Assembly (NCBI RefSeq): GCF_011758765.1
Contig: NZ_JAANOU010000001.1
Location: 3,534,001-3,598,000 of the forward strand
Origin: Amycolatopsis viridis
Lineage (GTDB): Bacteria; Actinomycetota; Actinomycetes; Mycobacteriales; Pseudonocardiaceae
Length of the DNA: 64,000 bases
Direction of reading: 5' to 3'
In this document: piece after piece, positions 24,104 to 33,520 of the stretch
How positions within the stretch are numbered: the stretch's first letter is position 1
Layout: each line of letters begins with the position of its first letter
The notes under the pieces: model-generated
Told to the model about the DNA's origin: nothing
What the model saw: only the letters and a program-made list of their open reading frames with translations
Databases searched by the model: none
Program-made: the position numbers and the translations under genes

Positions 24104-24427
24104 TCAGGCCACGTGGCCCACGGCCGGCGTGAGCACGGCGCGGCCGGCGTCGGTCAGGACGGCGGGCACCAGGCGCTCACCGTCCTCGGACGCCGGGCGG
24201 ATGTAGCCGCCGTGGGCGAGGGCGTGCGCCGTCATCTGGTCACAGCAGGCGACCCCGTCGATGAAGAGGTCCGGCTCGCAGCTCGACGACATCACGGCGC
24301 GGCCCTGGGCCACCGCCCGCAACATCGCCCTCGCGCGATGGGACAGCTCGTCACCTGTACCGGACACCGGGATCAACCCCCTTGCGTCGTCACCTGCTGT
24401 TGTCCCAGTTATCGCACATTGGTCCAT
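24104..24427 (-). CDS. Small Cys-containing protein of unknown function
   Basis: This ORF gives 107 residues from an ATG at 24427. The middle segment SSSCEPDLFIDGVACCDQMTAHALA has three Cys residues and looks conserved-protein-like. The tail VPAVLTDAGRAVLTPA resembles the end of short helix-rich DNA-binding or regulator-like proteins. The N-terminal 35 residues are less convincing, so the true start may be nearer DELSHRARAML. I do not recognise a characterised family. It lies between marR and a TetR gene, alone on its strand apart from the upstream operon. Confidence 0.55.
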   Translation of the reverse strand: MDQCAITGTTAGDDARGLIPVSGTGDELSHRARAMLRAVAQGRAVMSSSCEPDLFIDGVACCDQMTAHALAHGGYIRPASEDGERLVPAVLTDAGRAVLTPAVGHVA

Positions 24428-24458
24428 TAGTGTTAACGACCGAGGCGGCGACACGCCG

Positions 24459-25085
24459 TCAGCCACCCACCGAGGTGATTTCCGGGGTGACTTCGGGATC
24501 GGGGACGGCGGGTCCGAGAACCCGGACCCAGTGGCGGATGATGCGCCGGCGACGGGCGGTGTCGTCGGCGAGGAGGTTCGCCAGGCCGAGCCCCCGGGCG
24601 AGGTCGAGGGTCGTCTGGACGAGCTCGCGCACGCCCGGCCGGCTCTCGTCCACCCCCAGCAGCTCCACCGCGAGCCGGTGCGCCTCGCGCCCGACCTTGG
24701 CCTGCAGCGGGACCAGCACGCTGCGCAGCGATTCGTCACTGGACGCGGCCACCCACAGGTGCAGCGCGGCGCGGAACATCGGCCCGGTGTAGAGGTTGAG
24801 CAGCATGTCGACCACCGGCTCGATGCGGGACCGCCCGGCAGGCAGCCCGTGGGCGTCCCGCCGCATCTCGTCGATCTGCACCTCGCCGACGTACTCGACG
24901 GCCGCGGTGACCAGGTCCTCCCGGGTTGGGAAGTGGTGCTGGGCGGCCCCGCGCGAAACGCCGGCGCGCTGCGCGATCAGCGCGACCGTGGTGCCGGCCC
25001 ACCCGACCTCGCCGATGCAGTCCACGGCTGCCTCGATGAGTTTGCGCCGGGTGGTCCGGCTGCGCTCCTGGCGGGGCTCCGGCAC
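24459..25085 (-). CDS. TetR-family regulator of the acyl-CoA carboxylase/AtuA operon
   Basis: This 208-residue protein has a GTG start and the HTH CIGEVGWAGTTVALIAQRAG then VSRGAAQHHFPTREDLVTAA. The long helical C-domain (DMLLNLYTGPMFRAALHLWVAA) belongs to the TetR group adjoining branched-chain acyl-CoA genes. It is the last gene of the minus-strand operon, 12 bases after the acyl-CoA dehydrogenase stop, so it is co-transcribed with its probable targets. The likely operator is the 18-base palindrome at 33474-33491 at the head of the operon; the link is by inference. Confidence 0.88.
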   Translation of the reverse strand: MPEPRQERSRTTRRKLIEAAVDCIGEVGWAGTTVALIAQRAGVSRGAAQHHFPTREDLVTAAVEYVGEVQIDEMRRDAHGLPAGRSRIEPVVDMLLNLYTGPMFRAALHLWVAASSDESLRSVLVPLQAKVGREAHRLAVELLGVDESRPGVRELVQTTLDLARGLGLANLLADDTARRRRIIRHWVRVLGPAVPDPEVTPEITSVGG

Positions 25086-25097
25086 GGGTCTTCCCTT

Positions 25098-26255
25098 CTA
25101 GTACGACTTCGGCAGGCCGAGTGAGTGCTGGGCGACGAAGTTGAGCACCATCTCGCGGCTGACCGGGGCGATCCGGCCCACCCGGACGGCACCGAGCAGG
25201 GTGCCGAGCCCGTACTCCGACGCCATGCCGTTGCCGCCGTGGGTCTGGATGGCCTGGTCGACCGCCTTGATGGCGACCTCCGCGGCAGCGTACTTGGCCA
25301 TGTTCGCGGCCTCGCCGGCACCGAAGTCGTCGCCCGAGTCGTACCGGGCGGCGGCCTTCTGGGTCATCAGCCCGGCCAGCTCCAGTTCGATCTTGATCTG
25401 CGCCAGCGGATGCGCCAGCCCCTGGTGGGAACCGATCGGCGCGCCCCACACGCTGCGCTGCTTCGCGTACGCCACGCCCTTGTCCAGCGCGTAGCGGGCG
25501 ATGCCGAGGGAGAACGAGGCGCCCATGATCCGCTCCGGGTTCAGGCCCGCGAACAGCTGTGCCAGCGCGGCGTCCGCACTGCCGACGAGCGCCTCGGCAG
25601 GCAGCCGGACGTCGTCGAAGAACAGGCCGAACTGCTTGTCCGCCGAGACGAGATCCATCTCGATCTGCCGGTACTCGAACCCGGGCGTGTTCGTGGGCAC
25701 GATGAACAGCGCGGGTTTGAGTTTGCCGGTCCTGGCGTCCGCGGTGCGGCCGACGACGAGCACCGCGTCGGCCTCGTCCACACCGGAGATGAACACCTTG
25801 CGCCCGTTGAGGATCCAGTCGCCGCCGTCGCGCCGGGCCGTCGTCGTCAGCCGGTGGGCGTTGGACCCGGCGTCGGGCTCGGTGATGGCGAACGACATCC
25901 GCACCTCGCCGGTGGCGAACCGGGGCAGCCACGAGCGCCGCTGCTCGTCGGTGCCGTAGCGGGCGATCACGGTGGCGCAGATCGCCGGGGACACCACCAT
26001 CAGCAGCATCGGCGTGCCCGCCGCGCAGAACTCCTCGCACACCGCGGCCAGGTCACCGATGCCGCCTCCGCCGCCGCCGTACTCGGCCGGCACGGCGACT
26101 CCCAGGTAACCCAGGCGCCCGGCCTCGTTCCACAGGTCGCTGGTGTGGCCGCCGCTGCGGGCGACCTTGGTGTAGTACTCGTGACCGTAGCCGCGGGCCA
26201 GGTCGCCCACTGCCTGGCGCAGCGCGATCCGCTCGGGCGACTCGACGAAGTTCAT
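25098..26255 (-). CDS. Acyl-CoA dehydrogenase (operon gene 6)
   Basis: This 385-residue protein carries SFAITEPDAGSNAHRL at the FAD site, WILNGRKVFISGVDEAD and QTHGGNGMASEYGL. The C-terminus (RVGRIAPVSREMVLNFVAQHSLGLPKSY) has a Ser-Arg-Glu sequence where most dehydrogenases have EGT, so the position of the catalytic base is atypical. It probably dehydrogenates a branched-chain or terpenoid acyl-CoA upstream of the biotin-dependent carboxylase in the same operon. Its ATG overlaps the carboxylase alpha-subunit stop (ATGA). Confidence 0.86.
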   Translation of the reverse strand: MNFVESPERIALRQAVGDLARGYGHEYYTKVARSGGHTSDLWNEAGRLGYLGVAVPAEYGGGGGGIGDLAAVCEEFCAAGTPMLLMVVSPAICATVIARYGTDEQRRSWLPRFATGEVRMSFAITEPDAGSNAHRLTTTARRDGGDWILNGRKVFISGVDEADAVLVVGRTADARTGKLKPALFIVPTNTPGFEYRQIEMDLVSADKQFGLFFDDVRLPAEALVGSADAALAQLFAGLNPERIMGASFSLGIARYALDKGVAYAKQRSVWGAPIGSHQGLAHPLAQIKIELELAGLMTQKAAARYDSGDDFGAGEAANMAKYAAAEVAIKAVDQAIQTHGGNGMASEYGLGTLLGAVRVGRIAPVSREMVLNFVAQHSLGLPKSY

Positions 26256-28207
26256 GCTCGCTCCTTGGGGGTGACGACGGCGAGGACGGTGCCGGGTTCG
26301 ACCTGACGGCCCACGGACACGGGGAGTTCGGTGACCTCGCCGTCGGCGGGCGCGGTGATCCGGTGCTCCATCTTCATGGCTTCCAGCCACAGCAACGGGT
26401 CGCCGGCGGCGACGGTGTCCCCGACCGCGACGGCGATCCGCAGCACGGTGCCGGGCATCGGCGCGACCAGCGAGCCGGCGGCGAGCGCGGCGTCCGGGTC
26501 GGTGAACCGCGGCACCGGGACCAGGTCGACGGCACCGAGCGCGGAGTCGACGCAGACCAGCCCGGGGTACCGCCCGACGCTGAACACGCGCCGGACCCCG
26601 CCGGCGTCGAGCACCACGCGCCCCGGGCTCACCTCGACGACGTCGGCGTCGTCCACGCGCAGCCCGGCGTGGTAGGCCACTTCGACCTCGGTGTCCCCGG
26701 CGAGGTAGCGCTTGCGCGACGGCGCGGACGGCACGTTGCGCCACCCGGCAGGCAGCCGCGGCAGCGTGGTCGCCGCGGCGCGGTTCGCCGCCGCCTCGGC
26801 CAGGGCCGCCGCGGTCGCCGACAGCCGCACCGCGGTGGCGTCCGCCGCCGGCCGGGACAGCACGTCCAGCCCGTGCCGGCCGAGGAACGCGGTGTCCGTG
26901 TGCCCGGCCAGGAACTCCGGGTGCCGCAGCACGTTGACCAGCAGATCGCGGTTGGTGCGCAGCCCGTGGATCCGCGCGCCGGACAGGGCCCGGGCCAGCC
27001 GCCGGGCTGCCTCGGCCCGGGTGGGCGCCCACGCGATCACCTTGGCGAGCATCGGGTCGTAGTGCACCCCGACCACGGAGCCGTCCGCCACGCCCGCGTC
27101 CAGCCGCAGCCCGGCCGCGCCGCCGAGGGCGAACTCGGTGTCCACGCCCGGGATGTGGAACCGGTGCAGCGTGCCGCTCTGCGGCTGCCACCCGGCGGCG
27201 GGGTCTTCGGCGTACAGCCGCACCTCGATCGCGTGCCCGCGGGCGGCCGGTGGCTCGGCGGGCAGCCGCTCCCCTTCGGCGATGCGGATCTGGAGCGCGA
27301 CCAGGTCCAAGCCGGTGACGCACTCGGTGACCGGGTGCTCGACCTGCAGCCGGGTGTTCATCTCCAGGAAGTAGAACCGTCCGTCGTCCGTCGCCAGGAA
27401 CTCCACGGTGCCCGCGCCGACGTAGTCGATCGCCTTCGCCGCCTTGCGCGCGGCGTCGAACAGCTCGGCGCGCATCGCGTCGCCGACCAGCGGGGAGGGT
27501 GCCTCCTCGACGACCTTCTGGTGCCGGCGCTGGATCGAGCACTCCCGCTCCCCCAGCGCCCAGACCGTGCCGTGGGTGTCGGCGAGCACCTGGACCTCGA
27601 TGTGCCGCCCGGTCTCCAGGTACCGCTCGCAGAACACCGTCGGGTCGCCGAACGCCGACGCCGCTTCCGCGCGGGCGCTGTCCACGGCCCCGGCCAGCTC
27701 GGCCAGCGACCGCACGACCCGCATCCCCCGGCCACCACCGCCGGCGGATGCCTTGACCAGCACCGGCAGGTCGGCCTCGGTGACCGCTGCGGGGTCCAGT
27801 TCGGACAGTACCGGCACCCCGGCGGCCGCCATCAGCCGTTTGGACTCCACCTTGGAGCCCATGGTCGCGATCGCGGACGGCGGCGGGCCGATCCAGGTGA
27901 GCCCGGCGTCGAGCACCGCCTGCGCGAACGCGGCGTTCTCCGACAGGAACCCGTAACCGGGGTGCACGGCGTCCGCGCCGGCCGCGCGCGCGGCCTCGAC
28001 CAGCAGGTCCGCGCGCAGGTAGGTCTCGGACGGGGTGTTACCGGGCAGCCGGACCGCCGCGTCGGCGTCGGCCACGTGCGGCGAGCCCGCGTCGGCGTCG
28101 GAGAACACGGCCGTGCGGGCGATGCCGAGCGCGGTGCAGGTGCGGAACACGCGGCGGGCGATCTCGCCGCGGTTGGCGACCAAGATGTTGTCGATCACGT
28201 CACTCAC
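26252..28207 (-). CDS. Acyl-CoA carboxylase alpha subunit (biotin carboxylase + BCCP)
   Basis: This 651-residue protein has a biotin carboxylase N-domain (NILVANRGEIARRVFRTC), ATP-grasp KASAGGGGRGMRVV, EMNTRLQVEHPVTE with metal Glu residues, a linker, and a C-terminal biotinyl domain with LEAMKMEHRI, whose Lys carries biotin. It carboxylates its own biotin with ATP and bicarbonate and passes CO2 to the beta subunit encoded immediately upstream. The GTG at 28207 overlaps that gene's stop (GTGA). Context favours 3-methylcrotonyl-, geranyl- or another branched acyl-CoA as substrate rather than acetyl-CoA. Confidence 0.92.
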   Translation of the reverse strand: MSDVIDNILVANRGEIARRVFRTCTALGIARTAVFSDADAGSPHVADADAAVRLPGNTPSETYLRADLLVEAARAAGADAVHPGYGFLSENAAFAQAVLDAGLTWIGPPPSAIATMGSKVESKRLMAAAGVPVLSELDPAAVTEADLPVLVKASAGGGGRGMRVVRSLAELAGAVDSARAEAASAFGDPTVFCERYLETGRHIEVQVLADTHGTVWALGERECSIQRRHQKVVEEAPSPLVGDAMRAELFDAARKAAKAIDYVGAGTVEFLATDDGRFYFLEMNTRLQVEHPVTECVTGLDLVALQIRIAEGERLPAEPPAARGHAIEVRLYAEDPAAGWQPQSGTLHRFHIPGVDTEFALGGAAGLRLDAGVADGSVVGVHYDPMLAKVIAWAPTRAEAARRLARALSGARIHGLRTNRDLLVNVLRHPEFLAGHTDTAFLGRHGLDVLSRPAADATAVRLSATAAALAEAAANRAAATTLPRLPAGWRNVPSAPSRKRYLAGDTEVEVAYHAGLRVDDADVVEVSPGRVVLDAGGVRRVFSVGRYPGLVCVDSALGAVDLVPVPRFTDPDAALAAGSLVAPMPGTVLRIAVAVGDTVAAGDPLLWLEAMKMEHRITAPADGEVTELPVSVGRQVEPGTVLAVVTPKERA

Positions 28208-29802
28208 ATCCGGAAGACGCCGAAGCCCTCGGCGCCCCTGATCGGTCCATTGTGGATGGCGGACAGGCACAGCCCGAGCACGGTGCGGGTGTCGCGCGGG
28301 TCGATGATGCCGTCGTCGTAGAGCATGCCGGACAGGAACATCGGCATCGACTCGGCCTCGATCCGCTGCTCGACCATGGCGCGCATCGCGGCGTCGGCGT
28401 CCTCGTCGTAGGGCTGGCCACGCCCGGCGGCCGACTGCCGGGCGACGATCGAGAGCACGCCGGCCAGCTGCGCCGGGCCCATCACGGCGGACTTGGCGCT
28501 GGGCCACGCGAACAGGAACCTCGGCCCGTAGGCGCGGCCGCACATGCCGTAGTGCCCGGCCCCGTAGGAGGCGCCCATCAGCACGGACAGGTGCGGCACC
28601 GTCGAGTTGGACACCGCGTTGATCATCATGGCGCCGTGCTTGATGATGCCGCCCTGCTCGTACTCCTTGCCGACCATGTACCCGGTGGTGTTGTGCAGGA
28701 ACAGCAGCGGCGTGTCGGTCTGGTTGGCGAGCTGGATGAACTGGGTGGCCTTCTGCGACTCCTCGCTGAACAGCACCCCGCGGGCGTTGGCGAGGATGCC
28801 AACCGGGTAGCCGTGCAGGTTCGCCCAGCCGGTGACCAGGCTGGTGCCGTAGAGCGGTTTGAACTCGTCGAAGTCGGAGCCGTCGACGATCCGGCCGATC
28901 ACCTCACGCGGGTCGAACGGGATCTTCAGGTCGGCCGGCACGATCCCGAGCAGGTCCTGCGGGTCCAGCAGCGGCTCGGGGTGGTCCGGTTTCGGCGCCG
29001 GCCCCTGCTTGCGCCAGTTGAGCCGCTTGACGATGCTGCGGCCGATGCGGATCGCGTCCTGCTCGTCGTGGGCGAGGTAGTCGGCCAGCCCCGAGGTGCG
29101 GGCGTGCATTTCCGCACCGCCCAGCGATTCGTCGTCGGACTCCTCCCCGGTGGCCATCTTGACCAGTGGCGGGCCGCCGAGGAACACCTTGGCGCGTTCT
29201 TTGACCATCACCACGTAGTCGGACATGCCGGGCAGGTAGGCGCCGCCGGCCGTGGAGTTGCCGAACACGAGCGCGATGGTCGGGATCCGGGTCGCCGAGG
29301 AGGTGGTCAGGTTGCGGAACGTGCGCCCGCCTGGGATGAAGATCTCCTTCTGGGTGGGCAGATCCGCGCCACCGGACTCGACCAGGTTGATCGTCGGCAG
29401 CCGGTTCTCCGCCGCGATCTCGGCGGCCCGCAGGCCCTTCTTCAGGCTGGACGGGTTGCTCGCGCCGCCCTTCACGGTCGGGTCGTTGGCGATGATCATG
29501 CACTCGACGCCTTCCACGACCCCGATGCCGGTGACCAGGCTGCCACCGACGTGGTAGTCGGTGCCCCACGCGGCCAGCGGCGAGAGCTCCAGGAACGGCG
29601 AGTCCTCGTCGACGAGCAGCTCGATCCGCTCGCGGGCGAGGAGCTTCCCGCGTGTGCGGTGCCGCTCGACGTACTTCTCGCCGCCGCCCGCGATCGCCTT
29701 GGCGTGCTCGCCTGCCAGTTCGGCGAGCTTGGCCTCCATCGCCTCCCGGTTGGCCGCGAACTCCGGGCTGTCGGTGTCCACTCCGGACCGGATCACGCTC
29801 AA
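28204..29802 (-). CDS. Acyl-CoA carboxylase carboxyltransferase (beta) subunit
   Basis: This 532-residue crotonase-fold carboxyltransferase has GGSLVTGIGVVEGVECMIIANDPT, VFGNSTAGGAYLPGMSDYVVMV (an oxyanion Gly-Gly pair) and the C-domain FLHNTTGYMVGKEYEQGGIIKHGA, GASYGAGHYGMCGRAYGPRFLFAW. These match methylcrotonyl-CoA/geranyl-CoA carboxylase beta subunits (AccD1/AtuC/LiuB type). It transfers CO2 from carboxybiotin to the acyl-CoA. The start is a TTG overlapping the previous stop (TTGA); a GTG six bases on is possible. Confidence 0.9.
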   Translation of the reverse strand: MSVIRSGVDTDSPEFAANREAMEAKLAELAGEHAKAIAGGGEKYVERHRTRGKLLARERIELLVDEDSPFLELSPLAAWGTDYHVGGSLVTGIGVVEGVECMIIANDPTVKGGASNPSSLKKGLRAAEIAAENRLPTINLVESGGADLPTQKEIFIPGGRTFRNLTTSSATRIPTIALVFGNSTAGGAYLPGMSDYVVMVKERAKVFLGGPPLVKMATGEESDDESLGGAEMHARTSGLADYLAHDEQDAIRIGRSIVKRLNWRKQGPAPKPDHPEPLLDPQDLLGIVPADLKIPFDPREVIGRIVDGSDFDEFKPLYGTSLVTGWANLHGYPVGILANARGVLFSEESQKATQFIQLANQTDTPLLFLHNTTGYMVGKEYEQGGIIKHGAMMINAVSNSTVPHLSVLMGASYGAGHYGMCGRAYGPRFLFAWPSAKSAVMGPAQLAGVLSIVARQSAAGRGQPYDEDADAAMRAMVEQRIEAESMPMFLSGMLYDDGIIDPRDTRTVLGLCLSAIHNGPIRGAEGFGVFRM

Positions 29803-30947
29803 GCCGTGTACCCCAATCTCTTCGCCGCGAGACCCGCCAGGATCTCGTTGGTGCCGCCGCCGATGCCGAGGATGCGGACATCGCGGTAGTGCCGCTCCAC
29901 TTCGGACTCCCGCAGGTACCCGAGGCCGCCGTGCAGCTGGACCGCCTCGCTCACGACCCACTCGGCCGTCTCGACCGCGGTGTTCTTCGCGAAGCACGCC
30001 TCCGCGATGACCTCCTCGCCCGCCACGAACCGCTGCGCGACGTGCCGCGTGTAGACGCGCGCCAGCTCAGTCCGCCGGGCCATCTCCACCAGCTTGTGCT
30101 GCACGAGTTGCCGTGAGATCAGCGGCCGGCCGAACGTCTCCCGCAGCCGGCACCACTGCACGGTCAGATCGAGCGCGCGCTGCGCCGTCGCGTAGCCCTG
30201 CACCGCGAGCGAGAGCCGTTCGGTGACGAAGTGGGTGGCGATCTGGAGGAAGCCGGTGTTCTCCTCGCCGACCAGGTTCGCCGCGGGCACCCGGGCGTCG
30301 GCGAAGGACAGTTCCGCGGTGTCCGAGCAGTGCCAGCCCATCTTCTCCAGCTTGCGGCTCACGGTGAACCCGGGCGTGCCGCGCTCGACGACCAGCAGCG
30401 ACACCCCGTGCGCTCCCGGGCCGCCGGTGCGTACCGCGGTGGTCACGAAGTCGGCGCGGGTGCCGGAGGTGATGTAGGTCTTGGCGCCGTTGACGACGTA
30501 GTGGTCGCCCTCGCGGCGGGCGGTGGTGCGGATACCGGCCACGTCCGAGCCGCCGTCGGGCTCGGTGATCGCCAGCGACCCGATGAGCCTGCCCTCGATC
30601 GTCGGCCGCACCCAGCGGTCGATCTGCGCCGGGTCACCGGCCGTGACCAGGTGCGGCAGCGCGATCCCGTTGGTGAACAGCGAGGCGATCAGGCCGCCGG
30701 AGCCACCCGCGGACAGGATTTCCTCGGTCACGGTCATCGCGTCGAGGAAGTTCCCGCCACCACCGCCCACGGCCTCCGGGAAGGACACGCCGAGCAGGCC
30801 GATCTCCCCGGCCTTGCGGTGCAGGTCCCGCGGCAGTTCCCCGGCGCGTTCCCACGCGTCCAGGTGCGGCAGCACCTCGGCCTCGACGAACCGGCGCACG
30901 GTCTCGCGCAGCGCGGTCCGCTCCGGTGTGGCGAACGGGCCGTTCAC
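29799..30947 (-). CDS. Acyl-CoA dehydrogenase (operon gene 3)
   Basis: This 382-residue protein carries SLAITEPDGGSDVAGI, TYITSGTRADFV, LEKMGWHCSDTAELSF (an isovaleryl/citronellyl-type acyl pocket segment), AVQLHGGLGYLRESEVERHYRDV and GIGGGTNEILAGLAAKRLG, whose EILAG loop is of the usual catalytic type. It matches the AtuD/LiuA-like group acting on branched substrates. The GTG start overlaps the AtuA-like gene stop (GTGA). It likely makes the enoyl-CoA that the downstream carboxylase uses. Confidence 0.88.
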   Translation of the reverse strand: MNGPFATPERTALRETVRRFVEAEVLPHLDAWERAGELPRDLHRKAGEIGLLGVSFPEAVGGGGGNFLDAMTVTEEILSAGGSGGLIASLFTNGIALPHLVTAGDPAQIDRWVRPTIEGRLIGSLAITEPDGGSDVAGIRTTARREGDHYVVNGAKTYITSGTRADFVTTAVRTGGPGAHGVSLLVVERGTPGFTVSRKLEKMGWHCSDTAELSFADARVPAANLVGEENTGFLQIATHFVTERLSLAVQGYATAQRALDLTVQWCRLRETFGRPLISRQLVQHKLVEMARRTELARVYTRHVAQRFVAGEEVIAEACFAKNTAVETAEWVVSEAVQLHGGLGYLRESEVERHYRDVRILGIGGGTNEILAGLAAKRLGYTA

Positions 30948-32638
30948 AGCAGTACCTCCGGGATGTCGGCGTGCCGGGAGCGCAGCCACTCGCCCAGCGC
31001 CTTGGCCTGCGGGTCGAACCGGGCCTGCGACGCCACGCCCTGCCCGAGCAGCCCTTCGACGACGAAGTTGAGCGCACGCAGGTTCGGCAGGACGTACCGG
31101 CGGACGGGGAGGTTCGCGGTCTCCGGCAGCAACCGGCGGAACTCCGCGACGGTGAGGAAGTGCGCGAGCCATCGCCACGCCTCGTCCGACCGGACCCACA
31201 CGCCGAGGTTCGCGTCGCCGCCCTTGTCACCGCTGCGGGCGCCGGCGATCGTGCCGAGCGGCACCCGGCGGGTCGCCCCGGCCGGCAACACCTCCGGCAG
31301 CCGGGGCTCGTCCACTTCGGACAACTCCAGGGTCCTGGCCGGGGCCGCGATGTCCACCCGGGACCCGTCGGGCAGGACGGCCACGTGCGGCACCTCGGCG
31401 GCGTCCACGTAGGCCGCCGTGTACACGCCGTAGGGTGAGGCGTCCGAGGGCGGCGCGGTGACGTGGAAGCCGGGGTAGCTCGCCAGCGCCAGTTCGATGG
31501 CTGCGCCGCTGAACGCCCGCCCGGCCACCTTCGGGTCGGCGTCCTTGACCGCGCAGTGCAGCAGGGCGCTCGCCCGCTGCTCGGTGTCGGCGTCCGCGTG
31601 ATCGGTGCGGGCCAGGGTCCACCGGATCTCCGCCGGCGGCCGGTCTGCGAGCGCGCCTTCGAGCTGGGCGCGCACCAGGGCCGCCTTGGCGTCGATGTCC
31701 AGCCCGGTCAGCACGAACGTGGTCTCGTTGCGGAACCCGCCGAGGGTGTTCAGGCACACCTTGAGCGTGGGTGGTGGCGGCTCCCCGCGGGTGCCGGAGA
31801 TCCGCACGCGGTCCGGGCCGTCCCCGGTGAGCGTCACCGTGTCGAACCGGGCGGTGACATCCGGTCCGGCGTAGCGCGGGCCGGTGATCTCGTACAGCAG
31901 CTGCGCGGTGACGGTGCCGACGGTCACCGCTCCCCCGGTACCCGGGTGTTTGGTGATCACGCTGGAGCCGTCGGCGGCGATCTCCGCAATCGGGAACCCG
32001 GGCGTGCCGAGGTCGTGCTCGGTGAAGAACGCGTAGTTGCCGCCGGTCGCCTGGGCGCCGCACTCGATGACGTGCCCGGCGGCGACCGCGCCGGCGAGCG
32101 CGTCGTAGTCGTCGCGGGCCCAGCCGAAGTGCGCCGCCGCCGGGCCGGCCACCAGCGACGCGTCGGTGACCCGGCCGGTGACCACCACGTCCGCGCCGCG
32201 CTCCAGGCACGCGGCGATGCCCCAGGCACCGAGGTAGGCGTTGGCGGTCAACGGTTTTCCCAGCCCCAGTTCGTCCGCCCGGGACAGCAGGTCGTCGCCC
32301 GCCACGTGCGCCACGGCGACGTGCAGCCCCAGCTCGTCCGCCAGCTGGCGGATCGCCTCCGCCAGCCCGGCCGGGTTCAGCCCGCCCGCGTTGGTGACGA
32401 TCTTGACGTCGTTCTCCTTGGCCAGGGCCAGGTTCTCGGCCATCTGACGCAGGAAGGTCCGGGCGTAGCCGCGGGAGGCGTCCTTGAGCCGGTCGCGGCC
32501 GAGGATCAACATGGTCAGCTCGGCGAGGTAGTCGCCGGTCAGCACGTCCAGCGGACCGCCGGTGAGCATCTCCCGCACCGCGGAGAACCGGTCGCCGTAG
32601 AAGCCGGAGGCGTTGCCGATGCGCAGGACGCCGCTCAT
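30944..32638 (-). CDS. AtuA-like (DUF1446) acyclic-terpene-utilisation protein
   Basis: This 564-residue protein begins [22 protein letters not shown], with [14 protein letters not shown] and [21 protein letters not shown]. It continues with [22 protein letters not shown] and ends with the C-terminal ferredoxin-like part [23 protein letters not shown]. This is the DUF1446/AtuA family, required for citronellol/geraniol breakdown in Pseudomonas; its biochemical step is unknown. The fusion of N-terminal DUF1446 and C-terminal AtuA-like DUF4387-type domains is complete. Its ATG overlaps the TIGR03084 gene stop (ATGA). It strongly marks the operon as branched/terpenoid acyl-CoA catabolism. Confidence 0.88.
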   Translation of the reverse strand: MSGVLRIGNASGFYGDRFSAVREMLTGGPLDVLTGDYLAELTMLILGRDRLKDASRGYARTFLRQMAENLALAKENDVKIVTNAGGLNPAGLAEAIRQLADELGLHVAVAHVAGDDLLSRADELGLGKPLTANAYLGAWGIAACLERGADVVVTGRVTDASLVAGPAAAHFGWARDDYDALAGAVAAGHVIECGAQATGGNYAFFTEHDLGTPGFPIAEIAADGSSVITKHPGTGGAVTVGTVTAQLLYEITGPRYAGPDVTARFDTVTLTGDGPDRVRISGTRGEPPPPTLKVCLNTLGGFRNETTFVLTGLDIDAKAALVRAQLEGALADRPPAEIRWTLARTDHADADTEQRASALLHCAVKDADPKVAGRAFSGAAIELALASYPGFHVTAPPSDASPYGVYTAAYVDAAEVPHVAVLPDGSRVDIAAPARTLELSEVDEPRLPEVLPAGATRRVPLGTIAGARSGDKGGDANLGVWVRSDEAWRWLAHFLTVAEFRRLLPETANLPVRRYVLPNLRALNFVVEGLLGQGVASQARFDPQAKALGEWLRSRHADIPEVLL

Positions 32639-33417
32639 GCGAACTGTCCCGCCTTGCGCCCGGAACCGGGCGGGCCGGCGAAGGCCTGCGCGATCTCCAG
32701 CCACTTCCCGGCGTCCGCGCCGACGGCCACCACGTCGGTGTCGGCCGGGTGCCGCCGCTGGGTGACGATCAGGCAGAAGCCGAGTGCGGACCCGGTGACG
32801 CGCTGGGCGGCGTCCGATGGCCCGAACGTCCACTGTTCACCGTCCGTTCCGGACAGTTCGACGCGGAACTCCCCGGCCGGCGCGGCCAGTCCGTGCACCG
32901 AGAACGCGAAGTCGCGGGTGCGGACGCCGAACCGCGCGATGTGCCACAGGCGGCGGGTCGGCTCGTGCCGCAGCCCGAGCGCGTCGTGGACGTCCTGCGC
33001 GTGGGCCCAGGTCTCCATCAGGCGCGCGGTCGCCATCGACGCCGCGCTCATCGGCGGCCCGTACCACGGAAGCTTCCGCCCCTCCGGTACCTGCGCCAGC
33101 TCCTCGGCCAGCTGCGCACGCCCTGCCCGCCACAGTGCCAGCAGCTCCTCGCGCGGCTTTTCGGCCAGGTCCCGCGCGCCCTGGTCGACGAAGTCCGCAC
33201 CCACCGTCAGCGCCCGCTGCACCTCCGCCGGGAAGTCCTCGGGAGTGCGCACCGCGATCAGCGCCTTGGCGTCGGTCCACGCCAGGTGCGCGATCTGGTG
33301 CGCGATCGTCCAGCCCTCCGCCGGGGTGGGGGTCGACCACTCGGCCCCGGCCACCAGCTCGTCCAGCTCCCGGCTCTCGCCGGCCAGGTCCTCCAGGATC
33401 GGTCCGGGGTCCGCCAC
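32635..33417 (-). CDS. TIGR03084-family metal-binding protein (DinB/MDMPI fold), first gene of the operon
   Basis: This 260-residue protein has a GTG start after AAGGAGG. The N-terminal motif [23 protein letters not shown], the middle [22 protein letters not shown] and the C-terminal [34 protein letters not shown] are those of TIGR03084. This actinobacteria-restricted family has the mycothiol-dependent isomerase fold and is often next to acyl-CoA genes. Three conserved His in the DinB core would bind metal. A frame-consistent upstream extension to 33483 would overlap both palindromes, so I reject it. Its chemical role in the pathway is unknown. Confidence 0.85.
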   Translation of the reverse strand: MADPGPILEDLAGESRELDELVAGAEWSTPTPAEGWTIAHQIAHLAWTDAKALIAVRTPEDFPAEVQRALTVGADFVDQGARDLAEKPREELLALWRAGRAQLAEELAQVPEGRKLPWYGPPMSAASMATARLMETWAHAQDVHDALGLRHEPTRRLWHIARFGVRTRDFAFSVHGLAAPAGEFRVELSGTDGEQWTFGPSDAAQRVTGSALGFCLIVTQRRHPADTDVVAVGADAGKWLEIAQAFAGPPGSGRKAGQFA

Positions 33418-33435
33418 GCCATCCGCCTCCTTGCG

Positions 33436-33456
33436 CACGCTTCGCAGCGAAGCGTG
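33436..33456. promoter_or_regulatory. 21-base perfect palindrome in the operon leader
   Basis: CACGCTTCGC, one central A, then GCGAAGCGTG form a perfect inverted repeat lying 18 bases before the operon's first start codon. It may be a second operator, or a leader hairpin close to the ribosome-binding site. Confidence 0.5.
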
Positions 33457-33473
33457 GCACCCCGGTGCGGAAA

Positions 33474-33491
33474 AATCAAGCACGCTTGATT
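33474..33491. promoter_or_regulatory. TetR-type operator of the AtuA/carboxylase operon
   Basis: AATCAAGCACGCTTGATT has 8-base inverted arms around AC, in a markedly A/T-rich segment that probably holds the operon promoter. It lies 57 bases upstream of the first gene. Confidence 0.68.
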
Positions 33492-33520
33492 GTTTTTCCT
33501 AGCACGGTCTGCCGACACGC

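Noticed and set aside
33474..33491. KstR2 (cholesterol regulon) operator
   Set aside because: KstR2 sites have CAAG-N2-CTTG; here the spacing is CAAG-N4-CTTG.
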